A stretch of 64,000 bases of DNA from Candidatus Nomurabacteria bacterium (GTDB lineage: Bacteria > Patescibacteria > Paceibacteria > UBA9973). The notes beneath the pieces were generated by a model that saw only the letters and a program-made list of their open reading frames with translations, did no database searches and was not told the origin of the DNA. The position numbers and the translations under genes are program-made. How positions within the stretch are numbered: the stretch's first letter is position 1; every line of letters starts with the position of its first letter. Shown piece after piece: positions 15,653-24,980 of this stretch. The stretch is from the NCBI GenBank assembly GCA_026396015.1, contig JAPLXP010000011.1, positions 1 through 64,000 of the forward strand. The letters are read 5' to 3'.

Positions 15653-17926
15653 ATGAATTTTATCGACAAAATACTCAGCCAAATAGGACTCTCTCGCAAA
15701 GGTCTGCAACAAGTCAGGCTCTCTGAAGCATACGGAGGCTCTGACCTTTTTGGTACTTGGCGTACAGGAAAAAAGATGAAGGCAGATCAAGCAATGAGAG
15801 TGAATACCGGCTGGGTTTACGCCTGCGTGCGTGCGATTGCTGAAGCGGTAGCACACATACCATTCAAACTCTACGAGATTGATGGTGAAGGAAACCGAGA
15901 AGAAATATTTGATCACGAATTGCTCGACATGCTGAATGCTGCGAACCCATACATGACGGGTTTTGAATTGAAGTACATGACAGCCGCTCACATGCAACTT
16001 GCTGGTAATAGCTACTGGCTTCTTGATGGGGTAAAAAATGATAGCAGTCAGCCGATAGCAATCTATCCACTCAATCCAAAATTTATAAAAGTATTGTCAG
16101 CACCGGCACCAGAGTTTGTGACCGGTTACGAATATAAAGTAGGTAATACGACAAAGATATTCAAACCATACGAAATTTTACACCTCAGAATACCTGATCC
16201 AAATGATCCATACGAAGGCATAGGTACAGTGCAGGCGATTGATCAGTGGATCGAAGCTGACAACTATGCAACAGAAGTAAATAAAAAGTTTTTTGAGAAT
16301 GGTGCTCGTTTGAGCGGACTCATAACAAGTGAAAATGAAATCACAACTGAGCAAGTGGAGTATCTCCGCAAATCATTCGAAAGTATTTATAAGGGCGTAG
16401 AAAATGCTTACAAAGTTGGAGCGCTTCCATATGGATTGAAATATGAGGAGCTCGGACAGACTCCGAAAGACATGGACTTCGCAAATCTTGCAACTGAAAT
16501 GCGAGATCGTATTCTTGCGGGCTTTCGTGTGCCAAAAACAATTCTCGGTGTTGCTGAGAGCGAAACGAATCGTGCGACTGCAGAAACAGCCAATTATGTT
16601 TTTGCTGCACGAACGGTAAAGCCCGCAATGCAATTGATTGTTGAATATCTCAACGAGTTTCTCGTGCCTCGTTATGGCGAAAACCTAGAACTATCATTCG
16701 AAGATCCTGTGCCAGAAAACCGAACAGAGAGAATACAAGAAATGCAGGCCGCGCTAGGACAACAGGCAGCAATCAGCGTAAATGAAGCTCGTGAAGCCTA
16801 CTTCGGGCTTGCACCCATCACTGATGGTGACGCTGTTCGCGGTAATTTCAGCCTTCAACCGATCGGAATACCAGAGAAAAGTATGAATCGTCCAACCTCA
16901 AAGAGCAAAGTATTCAAGCCAAGATACATAAAAAGTGCCAAAAAACGAAAGGAAATAGTCGCTGATCTTGCCTCAAAAGCCACTGAGGTACTCAAGAATA
17001 TCGAGATAAAGACGGAGGAAGTGAAGAAAAAGGACATAACTCAGCTCTCTCATGAGGAATACGGACTCATCTACAAAGCATTCAACGCTCGAGCAACTAG
17101 ATATGAGAATGCGGAGCGAGAAGCGATCAAAAAAATAAATGAAGGACAGAAAAAAGAAGTTATTGGAAATCTTCCAAATCTGATCAAATCAAAAATAAAT
17201 AAAGCAGATACCTTAGAGCTATTCAATAAAGATGCTTGGGTTATGGCCACAGTGAATGCATCACTACCGATCATGAGCGACTTGTATAAAACAGAATCAG
17301 CTGAGGCGTACAAACTCATCGGATTAACTCCCGCTGAAACACTCACTCCTGAAGTATTGAAAGCTCTCAAGCGTTCAATGGAACTTATGAGTGAAAGCTA
17401 TCACAGCACAACCATAGACTTACTAACAGAAAAAATAAAACAAGCACTTTCAAGCGGACTTAGCATCGATCAGCTCAAGGATCTTGTATCTCAAGTGTAT
17501 GAATTCAGTGATGAAGTGCGTGCGCAAGCAGTAGCTAGAACCGAAACATTCCGCATAGGCAATGATGCCACTAGACAGTCGTGGAAAGACTCGGGCGTTG
17601 TTCGAAGTGTGAAGTGGTACACAGCTGAAGACGAAGAAGTTTGTGAATATTGCGGTCCCATGGATGGGACAGTAGTAGCCGTAGAAGAAAACTTCTTTGA
17701 TAAAGGCGACAGCGTCGGTGGATCAGACGGTGGGAATCTCGACCTTTCATATAGCAATGTTGAGAATCCTCCACTTCATGTGAATTGCCGATGTTATATA
17801 CGTCCGGAAGAAATAAGTCTTGAAGGAAAAATGCAGGAAGAACCGGAGGCTCCAAAGGTCGAAGAAGACCCTGATCTTTCTGAGGATCAGGTCAAAGAAC
17901 TAGAAACAATCATCAATGAAGAATAA
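15653..17926 (+). CDS. Portal protein fused to MuF/SPP1 gp7-like head protein
   Basis: A 757-residue protein with two parts. Residues about 40-400 are an HK97-type portal (VNTGWVYACVRAIAEAVAHIPFKLYE, GNSYWLLDG, YEILHLRIPDPNDPYEG, GFRVPKTILGVAE), the 12-fold ring at the DNA-packaging vertex. A helical linker follows (about 410-600). Residues about 615-735 match the phage Mu F/SPP1 gp7 head morphogenesis domain: ARTETFRIGNDATRQSW, CEYCGPMDGT and PPLHVNCRCY with its Cys/His set. The two are usually separate adjacent genes. It is the first gene of the head operon and overlaps the next gene by 11 bases. Confidence 0.88.
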   Translation: MNFIDKILSQIGLSRKGLQQVRLSEAYGGSDLFGTWRTGKKMKADQAMRVNTGWVYACVRAIAEAVAHIPFKLYEIDGEGNREEIFDHELLDMLNAANPYMTGFELKYMTAAHMQLAGNSYWLLDGVKNDSSQPIAIYPLNPKFIKVLSAPAPEFVTGYEYKVGNTTKIFKPYEILHLRIPDPNDPYEGIGTVQAIDQWIEADNYATEVNKKFFENGARLSGLITSENEITTEQVEYLRKSFESIYKGVENAYKVGALPYGLKYEELGQTPKDMDFANLATEMRDRILAGFRVPKTILGVAESETNRATAETANYVFAARTVKPAMQLIVEYLNEFLVPRYGENLELSFEDPVPENRTERIQEMQAALGQQAAISVNEAREAYFGLAPITDGDAVRGNFSLQPIGIPEKSMNRPTSKSKVFKPRYIKSAKKRKEIVADLASKATEVLKNIEIKTEEVKKKDITQLSHEEYGLIYKAFNARATRYENAEREAIKKINEGQKKEVIGNLPNLIKSKINKADTLELFNKDAWVMATVNASLPIMSDLYKTESAEAYKLIGLTPAETLTPEVLKALKRSMELMSESYHSTTIDLLTEKIKQALSSGLSIDQLKDLVSQVYEFSDEVRAQAVARTETFRIGNDATRQSWKDSGVVRSVKWYTAEDEEVCEYCGPMDGTVVAVEENFFDKGDSVGGSDGGNLDLSYSNVENPPLHVNCRCYIRPEEISLEGKMQEEPEAPKVEEDPDLSEDQVKELETIINEE

Positions 17927-18890
17927 CTACGAAAAATTGAAGGGAAAAATCAGTAAGAAACTCGCAGATAAAAACGAGGTTATTAAAACGCTTACAAAAG
18001 AAAATGAAGACCTTAAAAACCGCCCGCCTCAAACTCAAGTTATCGTAGAAAAATTAGTTTTTCCTGATGAGATGGAAATGCACGGTGAAGTCGAAGTCAA
18101 AAATCAAATCAAGGAAGTAGCGATAAATAATCTTCCTGAAATCCAAAAAGTATCTGGTGAGGTGCATATCGCTAACTTGCCCGAAGTCCAAAAAATTGTA
18201 GGGGAGGTCAGCATTGCCAATTTGCCAGAGCTGCCTGAAGTGCAAAAAGTTGAAGGTGCGATAGAAATCACAAATTTTCCTGACCCTGAAAAACAACCTA
18301 CATGGATTGCCGGAATATTTACAGACTTTTTTGCCACTCTCTCAAAATTACTCACAAAGATTGCAAATAAAACATTCACGACAAAACTCGCAGAGGGAGA
18401 AAGGCAAAAGCCTCAGCTCGTGGTCGTGATCGGCGAAGACGGAAAAGTTATGGATTTCAAGCGCCCTATAAACATTCAAGCAGGACGAGGAAGCGGTCCC
18501 TCAGTAGTTGGTCTGAAAAATACAAACAATCAGGCTATTAATCCTATGACGGAAGAAACCGGCGATACCATCCTCTCAACACTACAAAACTTTGAATCAG
18601 AAAATGGAATCAGTAATGAAACTGTGCGAGTGGCAATAAGCAAAGGTCTTGCTCAGTATCGAATCCATGACATCTCAACTAACAGCGGTGATCCTCTTGT
18701 AAGTTATTACGGATTCGCTGACTCACTTAACAACTGGTACATCCTCCAAGAAAACAATGACGATCCTATCAATCCGACTTATCGCTATGCAGGTGGAAAT
18801 TCAAACATAAACATGGATTACGGAAGTGCTTGGAATAATCGTGAAGGTCTGGGATATGACTACATCTTTAATATAACAATTCCAATTTAA
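17916..18890 (+). CDS. Virion-associated protein with beta repeats
   Basis: A 324-residue protein. After an N-terminal coiled coil (1-35) come at least four imperfect repeats with the pattern V-x-G-E-V-x-I-A-N-L-P-E-V-Q-K (about 55-125), likely a beta-solenoid or fibre stem. There is then an amphipathic stretch (about 128-150) and a C-terminal beta-rich domain (about 160-324). Similar repeat proteins occur among tailed phages of uncultured bacteria between portal and protease. Role not known; a head spike or neck fibre is possible. Confidence 0.5.
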   Translation: MKNNYEKLKGKISKKLADKNEVIKTLTKENEDLKNRPPQTQVIVEKLVFPDEMEMHGEVEVKNQIKEVAINNLPEIQKVSGEVHIANLPEVQKIVGEVSIANLPELPEVQKVEGAIEITNFPDPEKQPTWIAGIFTDFFATLSKLLTKIANKTFTTKLAEGERQKPQLVVVIGEDGKVMDFKRPINIQAGRGSGPSVVGLKNTNNQAINPMTEETGDTILSTLQNFESENGISNETVRVAISKGLAQYRIHDISTNSGDPLVSYYGFADSLNNWYILQENNDDPINPTYRYAGGNSNINMDYGSAWNNREGLGYDYIFNITIPI

Positions 18891-18894
18891 TTAT

Positions 18895-19281
18895 ATGCCA
18901 GCACCAATTAATCTAAAAAAATTCAATAAGAAGTTAAACCCGTTCACCTGCGAGTTGCAACTGTATCGAACTCACAATCAAGAGTACAGAGTTATCACTT
19001 CCGGTGGGACGGATGACATCCACATTGAAGATGAGGTGATTCTCATTGAAACAACAGATCCAGTAACGCTTAATCTACCAGATCCGAATTCTGCCGCAGG
19101 GCATATATACACAGTAAAGAAAAAGGTCGGGGCTAGTCCAAACACAAATGTCGACCCTGAACCTGTAGGCACAAATATAGATGGCGATCACCACCCATTC
19201 TATATGGGGAAAAACCTACAGTGTACAAGATTTTATTCCGACGGGGTCGAATACTGGATAATCGGAAATTATATCCCTTAA
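18895..19281 (+). CDS. Small beta-rich virion protein
   Basis: A 128-residue protein. Residues about 35-85 (HIEDEVILIETTDPVTLNLPDPNSAAGHIYTVKKK) match the short beta domain found in many phage fibre or decoration proteins, with an I-x-L-P-x-x-x-x-x-G-x-x-Y-x-I-K pattern. It lies 4 bases after the repeat protein gene and before the protease gene, so it probably belongs to the virion surface. Confidence 0.5.
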   Translation: MPAPINLKKFNKKLNPFTCELQLYRTHNQEYRVITSGGTDDIHIEDEVILIETTDPVTLNLPDPNSAAGHIYTVKKKVGASPNTNVDPEPVGTNIDGDHHPFYMGKNLQCTRFYSDGVEYWIIGNYIP

Positions 19282-19322
19282 AAGTCGAATGAATCATTAT
19301 AAAAAATTATTAGTAAAAATTT

Positions 19323-20249
19323 ATGGAAGAAATATATAAAAAATTAACAGAAGAAGTAAAGACCGCTCTTGAGACAAAAGAAATTCTCGAGACGGTAGCA
19401 AAGACAAAAGCCTCGGAAGACTCGGGTACTTTCGAAGTGATTATTTCAACCGCTGATCAAGATCGTCAAGGTGAAGTGGTAGATCAAAACGGATGGGATC
19501 TCTCCCACTTCATGAAAAACCCGATCGTGTTGTGGGCTCACGATTACAGCTCTTTACCAATCGGAGTGGCTGACGAAGTAAAGCTTGTCAATGGAAATCT
19601 TACTGCAAAGGGACGCTTTGCTCCTGAAGATGCCAATCCATTCGCACAGCAAGTACGCCGACTCTACGATGCAGGGATCGTGCGGGCGACATCGGTCGGA
19701 TTTATTGCAAAGAATATGCAGAAAAATGTGATCACCGAATCACAGCTCCTCGAGTTTTCATTCGTTCCGGTCCCTGCGAATCCTTATGCACTCTCCCTCC
19801 GATCAGCAAAAGAAATGGGCTTTGATACGGAAATGCTCGCAATGAAAGGCATCACATTCAAAGCTGAAGGCGATACATGCACACTCGAAGACGGAACTGA
19901 CGGCACGATGCAGGCAGATCCGGACGGAAAACTTGTGTGCATGCCTGCACCGAACGATAAAGAGACTGCACAGGAAGTGATCACCACAATTACCAATGCC
20001 ATCAAAACATTACAAGAAGCAATCGCCGCCTACGGACCTAGAGCCAAGGGTGACGAGGGGGAGGAACATCCAGCAGATGGGGATGCCCCAAACGAAAGGT
20101 CGAATGACGCAGGGACAGATACTGGTGAACCAAACAATGAAGCGAAAGCTCTCAATGATTGGCTTACACAGCGACAGCTCTTGCGACTAATTAATAACGT
20201 AACAAGTGATGCTCTCAAGAAATTTAATGAGAAGCATCGCTCCAAATAA
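19323..20249 (+). CDS. HK97-family prohead maturation protease
   Basis: A 308-residue protein. The protease core (about 30-165) has FEVIISTADQDRQGEVVDQNGWDL, a probable catalytic His in NPIVLWAHDYSS, and a catalytic Ser in VRATSVGFIAK, with LLEFSFVPVPANPYAL closing the domain, as in the HK97 prohead protease family (herpesvirus assemblin fold). The acidic C-terminal part (about 190-308) may act as an internal scaffold. It lies 2 bases before the capsid gene, the usual order. Confidence 0.88.
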   Translation: MEEIYKKLTEEVKTALETKEILETVAKTKASEDSGTFEVIISTADQDRQGEVVDQNGWDLSHFMKNPIVLWAHDYSSLPIGVADEVKLVNGNLTAKGRFAPEDANPFAQQVRRLYDAGIVRATSVGFIAKNMQKNVITESQLLEFSFVPVPANPYALSLRSAKEMGFDTEMLAMKGITFKAEGDTCTLEDGTDGTMQADPDGKLVCMPAPNDKETAQEVITTITNAIKTLQEAIAAYGPRAKGDEGEEHPADGDAPNERSNDAGTDTGEPNNEAKALNDWLTQRQLLRLINNVTSDALKKFNEKHRSK

Positions 20250-20251
20250 GT

Positions 20252-21430
20252 ATGAATGAGGAACAACTCAAAGCTATAGAAGCAAAATTCCGCGAAGTTG
20301 TAGATGAGGCTTTCGAAAAGAAGATCGGTGAGGCCGTAGGTCCCATGGTCGCTAAAGAAACCCGCTCAATCGTGGAAAAGATGCGCATCGAGCGCTCTCT
20401 CTTCGGCAGTGATGTGTCCGGTCTTACCAATGATCAAAAAACAAATTTTGCAGAAATTGCAAAAGCTGTAGGTTTTGGTGATAAGGCTAAGGCAGGTGCA
20501 TTAACTGAGGAGCAAGATAGCGCGGGCGGATACCTTGTAGAAACTGAAGTTGCAGCAGCGATCGTGAGGATTGCGGCAACTGTTGGCCTCGTCTTGGCAC
20601 AGGCTACAAAGTGGCCTATGACAACTGATGAGCTCGGAATCCCTGCATTCACAGGTGCATTCTTGGAAGGTGAATACCTAGGCTATGATGCCGCAGGTTC
20701 TATTACTGCAATGACATTCGGGCAAGTCGCTTTGATAGCAAAGAAGTGGCAGCTCGCATTTGCATTGGGTAATGATCTTCTCTCGGATGCCAGTGTGAAT
20801 CTTGCGGATTGGCTTCTTGCACTCGCCGGTGAGGCGCTTGCAAACCGAACCGACAAGGAAGGATTCATCGGTGGCGGATTCGCAGGTTCTCCTTTTGTGG
20901 GAATCATGAATCATCCGACTGTGACCGTACAGACAATGGCGACAGGAAAAACAACTTTCGCTTTGTTTGATATTGCGGAAGCATCGGACGCTATCGCGAA
21001 CCTTGAAGAATCTTTACTTGATGGTGCGGCGTTTTACTTCAACCGCACAGTATGGGCAAAGATTCGTTCGCAGAAAGACACCGCAGGCAACTACATCTTC
21101 GGTTATTACAATACCGACTTTGTATCTTTCGGTGTGGGATCGGGACTTAAACCGCAAGGTTTTATTCTCGGCTATCCGGTCTACACAACTCGCCATCTCC
21201 CCGCAAACTCCGCTTCAGCAATCAGCACTACTTTTGCCATCTTTGGCAACATTAAGGCTCTTGCGTACGGAGACAAGGGTGAGATGAAGGTCGCGCAGTA
21301 CCAGTCCGGAACTTTCGGAGGCAAGGAAATTGCACTCTCCGATCAGACGGGTCTTGTGATTAAACATCGTCATGCCGTAGTGGTAACACTCGGTGCGGCG
21401 TTTGTGCTTCTTAAGACTTCGGCTTCTTAG
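20252..21430 (+). CDS. Major capsid protein, HK97 fold
   Basis: A 392-residue protein. The N-terminal 95 residues are helical and charged, like the delta domain that is removed by the protease. The remainder (SAGGYLVETEVAAAIVRIAA, GIPAFTGAF, EGEYLGYDAAGSITAMTFGQVALIAKKWQLAFALGNDLLSDA, NRTVWAKIRSQKDTAGNYIF, GYPVYTTRHLP) follows the phage_capsid family from N-arm to A domain. It forms the icosahedral shell. Immediately follows the protease gene. Confidence 0.92.
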   Translation: MNEEQLKAIEAKFREVVDEAFEKKIGEAVGPMVAKETRSIVEKMRIERSLFGSDVSGLTNDQKTNFAEIAKAVGFGDKAKAGALTEEQDSAGGYLVETEVAAAIVRIAATVGLVLAQATKWPMTTDELGIPAFTGAFLEGEYLGYDAAGSITAMTFGQVALIAKKWQLAFALGNDLLSDASVNLADWLLALAGEALANRTDKEGFIGGGFAGSPFVGIMNHPTVTVQTMATGKTTFALFDIAEASDAIANLEESLLDGAAFYFNRTVWAKIRSQKDTAGNYIFGYYNTDFVSFGVGSGLKPQGFILGYPVYTTRHLPANSASAISTTFAIFGNIKALAYGDKGEMKVAQYQSGTFGGKEIALSDQTGLVIKHRHAVVVTLGAAFVLLKTSAS

Positions 21431-21441
21431 TAGTAATTAAC

Positions 21442-21490
21442 TCTCCCGACTTTCTGTCTGTGATTCCTCGCAGACAGTGTAGTCGGGAGA
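21442..21490 (+). terminator. Long hairpin after capsid gene
   Basis: TCTCCCGACT (21442-21451) pairs with AGTCGGGAGA (21481-21490), with an inner stem CTGTCTG/CAGACAG (21454-21460, 21471-21477). There is no strong T run, so it may be a partial terminator or an RNA stabiliser that lowers expression after the capsid gene. Confidence 0.6.
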
Positions 21491-21500
21491 AACAACAACC

Positions 21501-21797
21501 ATGACAAAAACTTACCAAGTAATAAAACCTGTTGGCTTCGCTGGTCGCCGAGAAATCGGTGAGATGTTGGAGCTGACAGATGATGAGGCGCGCAATATTG
21601 GTGACGAATTTGTGAAGCTTGTTCCTGATCAGGAAGAAAGTACAGATGTGGCAGAGTCAGAAAAAACTGATGAGCCTGCAGATGAACATGAACCTGAAAA
21701 AGAAGAAGAACACGAAGAAGTTGCTCCGGAGTCCACACCTGCGACCGCAGGCGATAAAGTCGAGGACGAGGATGGTGTCAATCACGATAACGCGTAA
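21501..21797 (+). CDS. Small acidic phage protein after capsid
   Basis: A 98-residue protein. Residues 1-45 (YQVIKPVGFAGRREIGEMLELTDDEARNIGDEFVKLV) form a compact domain seen in small post-capsid phage proteins; the remaining half is a disordered tail dominated by Glu and Asp. It may be a head accessory or chaperone. Its leader contains the long hairpin at 21442-21490. Confidence 0.5.
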   Translation: MTKTYQVIKPVGFAGRREIGEMLELTDDEARNIGDEFVKLVPDQEESTDVAESEKTDEPADEHEPEKEEEHEEVAPESTPATAGDKVEDEDGVNHDNA

Positions 21798-21812
21798 GCC
21801 CAAAAAAAACAT

Positions 21813-22235
21813 ATGAGATCAGTATATGACGGAGTTAAATCTTTAATCGCAATTCGTCCAGTTAATGCATCTGCAGTTCAGACAAGTGCAGCTATTGATA
21901 CCCAAGGGTACAACAGCGCAATGTTTGTGATTGAAAATGGTGCTGCGACAGGAACACCAACGAGCTACACAGTAGACGCGAAGGTGCAGGAATGTGACAC
22001 GTCAGGCGGTACATACGTCGACATCCCGAGTTCAGCAATCACACAAATCGTTGCAGATAATAAATCTGCACAGATTCGTGTTGAAGCATTGAATACCGGA
22101 CGCAAGCGTTTCTTTAAGCTCTTGATTACTCCTGCATTGACAGGTGGTACAACGCCTAAAGCGCTTATTTCCGGACATGCGCTCCTCGGACGTGCATTCC
22201 AGAATGCGGTTAGCAACAGCTCAGTTCCTGCTTAG
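21813..22235 (+). CDS. Beta-rich head protein, probable decoration
   Basis: A 140-residue protein with alternating beta pattern: YNSAMFVIENGAATG, SYTVDAKVQECDTSGGTYVDIPSSAI and RKRFFKLLITPALTGGTTP. Proteins with this pattern commonly follow the capsid gene in siphoviruses and are thought to decorate the head. No precise family is named. It lies 15 bases after the acidic protein gene. Confidence 0.5.
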   Translation: MRSVYDGVKSLIAIRPVNASAVQTSAAIDTQGYNSAMFVIENGAATGTPTSYTVDAKVQECDTSGGTYVDIPSSAITQIVADNKSAQIRVEALNTGRKRFFKLLITPALTGGTTPKALISGHALLGRAFQNAVSNSSVPA

Positions 22236-22316
22236 TCAGGATTGAGTCTCGGCTCACGCGCTCTCGGCAACGGGGGCGCGACGCGGGGACTTAATAATAA
22301 AATCCCCGAAACATTT

Positions 22317-22940
22317 ATGGCAGAAACAATCTACACATACGCACTGACGACAGTGCAAAGAATGAAAGACAGAATGACAATCACGGTCACAGACCATGAT
22401 GCAAATTTATTGCGCATGATAAATGTGGTCACTGATTTCATAGAAAGCCAATGCCATAGAAGATTCCTTGAAGGTACTTATACCGAAGAAGTCTACTCGA
22501 TACATGGACACAAACAGAATCATTTGTTTTTGAAACACTATCCTGTCTCTGTTCTCACACAACTGCAATACGGAGTAGGCACGCCTTCAAATAAAAGCTG
22601 GACGAGCTATTTGGTCGATGACTTCGAGCTTGCTGATGACGGAGGCAACGGACTGGTCCGCATGTATAACATCCTTCCGTATGGCGTGAATAAGATTCGC
22701 GCGACCTACACAGCCGGATACAAGATCGACTGGCCGAACTTTGGAACTGCTACTCACACATTGCCTGCAGATTTGACCGACTTATGCGAGCGACTGGTAA
22801 CAAAGCTCTTTAAAAAGCGCGATCAAGAAGGCAAAGATGAGGAGATATTCAACGGTAATCGAGTGATTTGGAGCAAAGAATTATCGCCCGATGACAAGGC
22901 AGTGGTCGCACACTACAAACGATTCCCAGTATTTTCTTAA
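22317..22940 (+). CDS. Head-tail connector protein (HK97 gp6-like)
   Basis: A 207-residue protein. An N-terminal helix pair (YTYALTTVQRMKDRMTITVTDHDANLLRMINVVTDFIESQCHR) and later beta strands (NHLFLKHYPVSVLTQLQY, KIRATYTAGY) match the head-tail connector (gp6/phage_connect) families that bind under the portal. I chose the ATG at 22317; an earlier in-frame GTG-type start would read through a GC-rich hairpin leader (22246-22310). Four bases before the next gene. Confidence 0.75.
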   Translation: MAETIYTYALTTVQRMKDRMTITVTDHDANLLRMINVVTDFIESQCHRRFLEGTYTEEVYSIHGHKQNHLFLKHYPVSVLTQLQYGVGTPSNKSWTSYLVDDFELADDGGNGLVRMYNILPYGVNKIRATYTAGYKIDWPNFGTATHTLPADLTDLCERLVTKLFKKRDQEGKDEEIFNGNRVIWSKELSPDDKAVVAHYKRFPVFS

Positions 22941-22943
22941 ATT

Positions 22944-23330
22944 ATGTCCAGCTATAACGTACAAATTGAAGGAATGAAGGAGCTGATTAAGGCAATGGAT
23001 GAAGCGCCATCAATCATAAAACCTCTACTACAGAGTGCGGTAGTAGCGTCCGGCGCAATATTTGCAAGTAAAACTTTGAAAGATGATCCGATCCCGTGGC
23101 GAACAGGAAATCTTCTTCTTTCGTTTCGATTTACCACCGGAGATCTTCTCGCGAAATGGTACCCGACTGCTTACTACGCAATTTTTGTTCACGATGGAAC
23201 GAGTAGGGGATTGAAGGCGAATCCATTCATGCCAAAGGTCGGAGAAAAAGCAAAAGAAAATATTAATTCATTATTCAGAGACGCGACTCGAAAAGCAACA
23301 CAAAAAATTTCAGGTCGCACATCAATATAA
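22944..23330 (+). CDS. HK97 gp10-like head-tail joining protein
   Basis: A 128-residue protein. IEGMKELIKAMDEAP, WRTGNLLLSFRF, YAIFVHDGTSRGLKANPFM and the basic C terminus fit the HK97-gp10-like family, where the YA-x-[FY]-V-x-x-G-T motif precedes A-x-P-F-[ML]. It helps join head and tail. The position between connector and tail genes agrees. Confidence 0.82.
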   Translation: MSSYNVQIEGMKELIKAMDEAPSIIKPLLQSAVVASGAIFASKTLKDDPIPWRTGNLLLSFRFTTGDLLAKWYPTAYYAIFVHDGTSRGLKANPFMPKVGEKAKENINSLFRDATRKATQKISGRTSI

Positions 23331-23334
23331 ATTT

Positions 23335-23778
23335 ATGCCAACACTTGTAGGAAATATAAAAATACAAATAAAAGCAAAACTCGATGCACTGGTAACGGCA
23401 GGAACCCTTGCGTCAGTACAAGAAGATGATTTTTCAGTTGGTGTGTTGTACCGAGACTTCGGAAAATTCCCTGTCGCTATTCTTTCGGGTGCTGCGATTG
23501 GAAACTCCATACTTACTAACCGTGACAACCTGAGAGCGCATACGTTCAACATTCTTATTCTCTCAAAAGCTGAAGATGTGACATCACCCGATCAAGTCGA
23601 AACATTGATGGAAAATGTTATCAATGCTTTTGATAATGATCCGACATTACAAGGAACGGCGGACGGCTCAGTCGAACCGTCCACGTCGTCGCCCGAGCCA
23701 GTGTCCTCGGCAGGCAAAAACTATATTGCCTTCATGGTCACGGTAAAGGCAAATGCAGTTAAAAATCTAACTTACTAA
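23335..23778 (+). CDS. Probable tail terminator/completion protein
   Basis: A 147-residue alpha/beta protein: N-terminal helix (IKIQIKAKLDALVTAGTLASV), beta strands (FPVAILSGA, AHTFNILILS), a helix (PDQVETLMENVINAFDNDP) and a last strand (FMVTVKANAV). This order is that of tail terminator proteins (gpU/DUF3168-like). Its position just before the tail tube gene fits. Residues about 105-122 (ADGSVEPSTSSPEPVSSAG) are a disordered insert. Confidence 0.6.
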   Translation: MPTLVGNIKIQIKAKLDALVTAGTLASVQEDDFSVGVLYRDFGKFPVAILSGAAIGNSILTNRDNLRAHTFNILILSKAEDVTSPDQVETLMENVINAFDNDPTLQGTADGSVEPSTSSPEPVSSAGKNYIAFMVTVKANAVKNLTY

Positions 23779-23782
23779 AACA

Positions 23783-23962
23783 ATGAATAATCCAAACAAA
23801 GCAATCACAAATAAGGAGGTCGAGGAAGGAAAAATTAAAACCACAATAAATTCCTTTCACTTTGCGGGCGGTATGGAATATGAACCGCTCACGGTCGAAG
23901 CAGGGTCCCGCGAAGAAGCAGAGAAATTGTGGGAAGCACGAAGGGTAAAGGTCAAAGTTTAA
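23783..23962 (+). CDS. 59-residue phage protein, unknown
   Basis: A short gene of 60 codons from ATG at 23783 to TAA at 23960-23962, 4 bases after the previous stop. The protein starts MNNPNKAITNKEVEEGK and ends AEKLWEARRVKVKV, with a beta hairpin and one helix. It fills exactly the space before the tail tube gene, and codon choice looks like its neighbours. No family recognised. Confidence 0.6.
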   Translation: MNNPNKAITNKEVEEGKIKTTINSFHFAGGMEYEPLTVEAGSREEAEKLWEARRVKVKV

Positions 23963-23988
23963 TTATTATTAATTTTTAGAAAAAATAT

Positions 23989-24978
23989 ATGTCAAAAGGT
24001 ATAGGCAGACTGTTCCAAGTAGGTATCGCAAAAGAAACAACACGCGGTACTGCAATATCCTCGGCAGCATACTGGATCCCTTTCTCCGAGCTTGCGCTTG
24101 AAGAAAAGGATTCAAAAATTGTCGACGATCAATCATACGGCGTGATTGAAGATTCACAGAATCAAACGATTACAAAACAATGGGCGGAAGGGAAGATGAA
24201 AGCACCAATAGGTGATCGACATTTTCCGTTAATTCTTCTCTCAGTTCTCGGCTCGCTGAGTACAACAACCAATGCAGATGCAAGCGGTAACGTGAGAGAT
24301 CATACAATCACGGTCGCTCAAAGCGCACAGCATCAATCGCTGACGTATTTTCTTGATGATCCGCTTTCCGGAGCTGATTACAAGAATGCGAATGGTGTGA
24401 TTGAAAACCTAGAAATTCACTACGATATGGGTAAGTTTTTAGAGTACAACATCACTGTAAAAACACAGAAAGGTGCGTCGACGACAAACTCACCATCAAC
24501 GACAGTAGAGAATCGTTTTCTTCCTCAGCATGTGACTTTCAAACTCGCATCCGCATACTCCGGTCTTGGTGCGGCTTCAGCACAAGTGATCAAATCGCTT
24601 AGTCTCAAGTTCGAAAACAATATAGAAGATGACTATGTTCTCGGCAGTCTTTCCCCCGCTGATTTTCTCAATAAGCAATTCACGATAAGTGGAACGCTTG
24701 AAGCATTGTGGCAAAACGAATCTGACTTCAAAACATTCGTGCTTGCGGGTACATACAAAGCAATGCGTATCGATATTATGAACACCGATGTGACGATCGG
24801 TACATCAGCGCGCCCAGAAGTAAAGATTGATCTTGCAAAAGTTATCTTCGAACCAGTCACACGTCCAATCAAGGTGAATGACATGGTTAAACAACAACTC
24901 AACTTCAAAGCACATTATTCGCAGACAGATTCAAAAATGGTTCAAATAGTCGTAACGAACCTTATAACTTCTTACTAA
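23989..24978 (+). CDS. Major tail (tube) protein
   Basis: A 329-residue beta-rich protein. GRLFQVGIAKETTRGTA at the start and the later segments LEIHYDMGKFLEYNITVKTQKG, KSLSLKFENNIEDDYVLGS and NKQFTISGTLEALW follow the tail tube pattern of uncultured siphoviruses. The size matches. It precedes the frameshifted chaperone pair and tape measure gene, the conserved siphovirus order. Assignment is by position and pattern. Confidence 0.75.
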   Translation: MSKGIGRLFQVGIAKETTRGTAISSAAYWIPFSELALEEKDSKIVDDQSYGVIEDSQNQTITKQWAEGKMKAPIGDRHFPLILLSVLGSLSTTTNADASGNVRDHTITVAQSAQHQSLTYFLDDPLSGADYKNANGVIENLEIHYDMGKFLEYNITVKTQKGASTTNSPSTTVENRFLPQHVTFKLASAYSGLGAASAQVIKSLSLKFENNIEDDYVLGSLSPADFLNKQFTISGTLEALWQNESDFKTFVLAGTYKAMRIDIMNTDVTIGTSARPEVKIDLAKVIFEPVTRPIKVNDMVKQQLNFKAHYSQTDSKMVQIVVTNLITSY

Positions 24979-24980
24979 TT

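Noticed and set aside
15387..15656. Open frame of 89 codons between the DUF2292-like and portal genes
   Set aside because: It runs through two terminator hairpins and a perfect palindrome, overlaps a better gene, and its protein has no sensible pattern.
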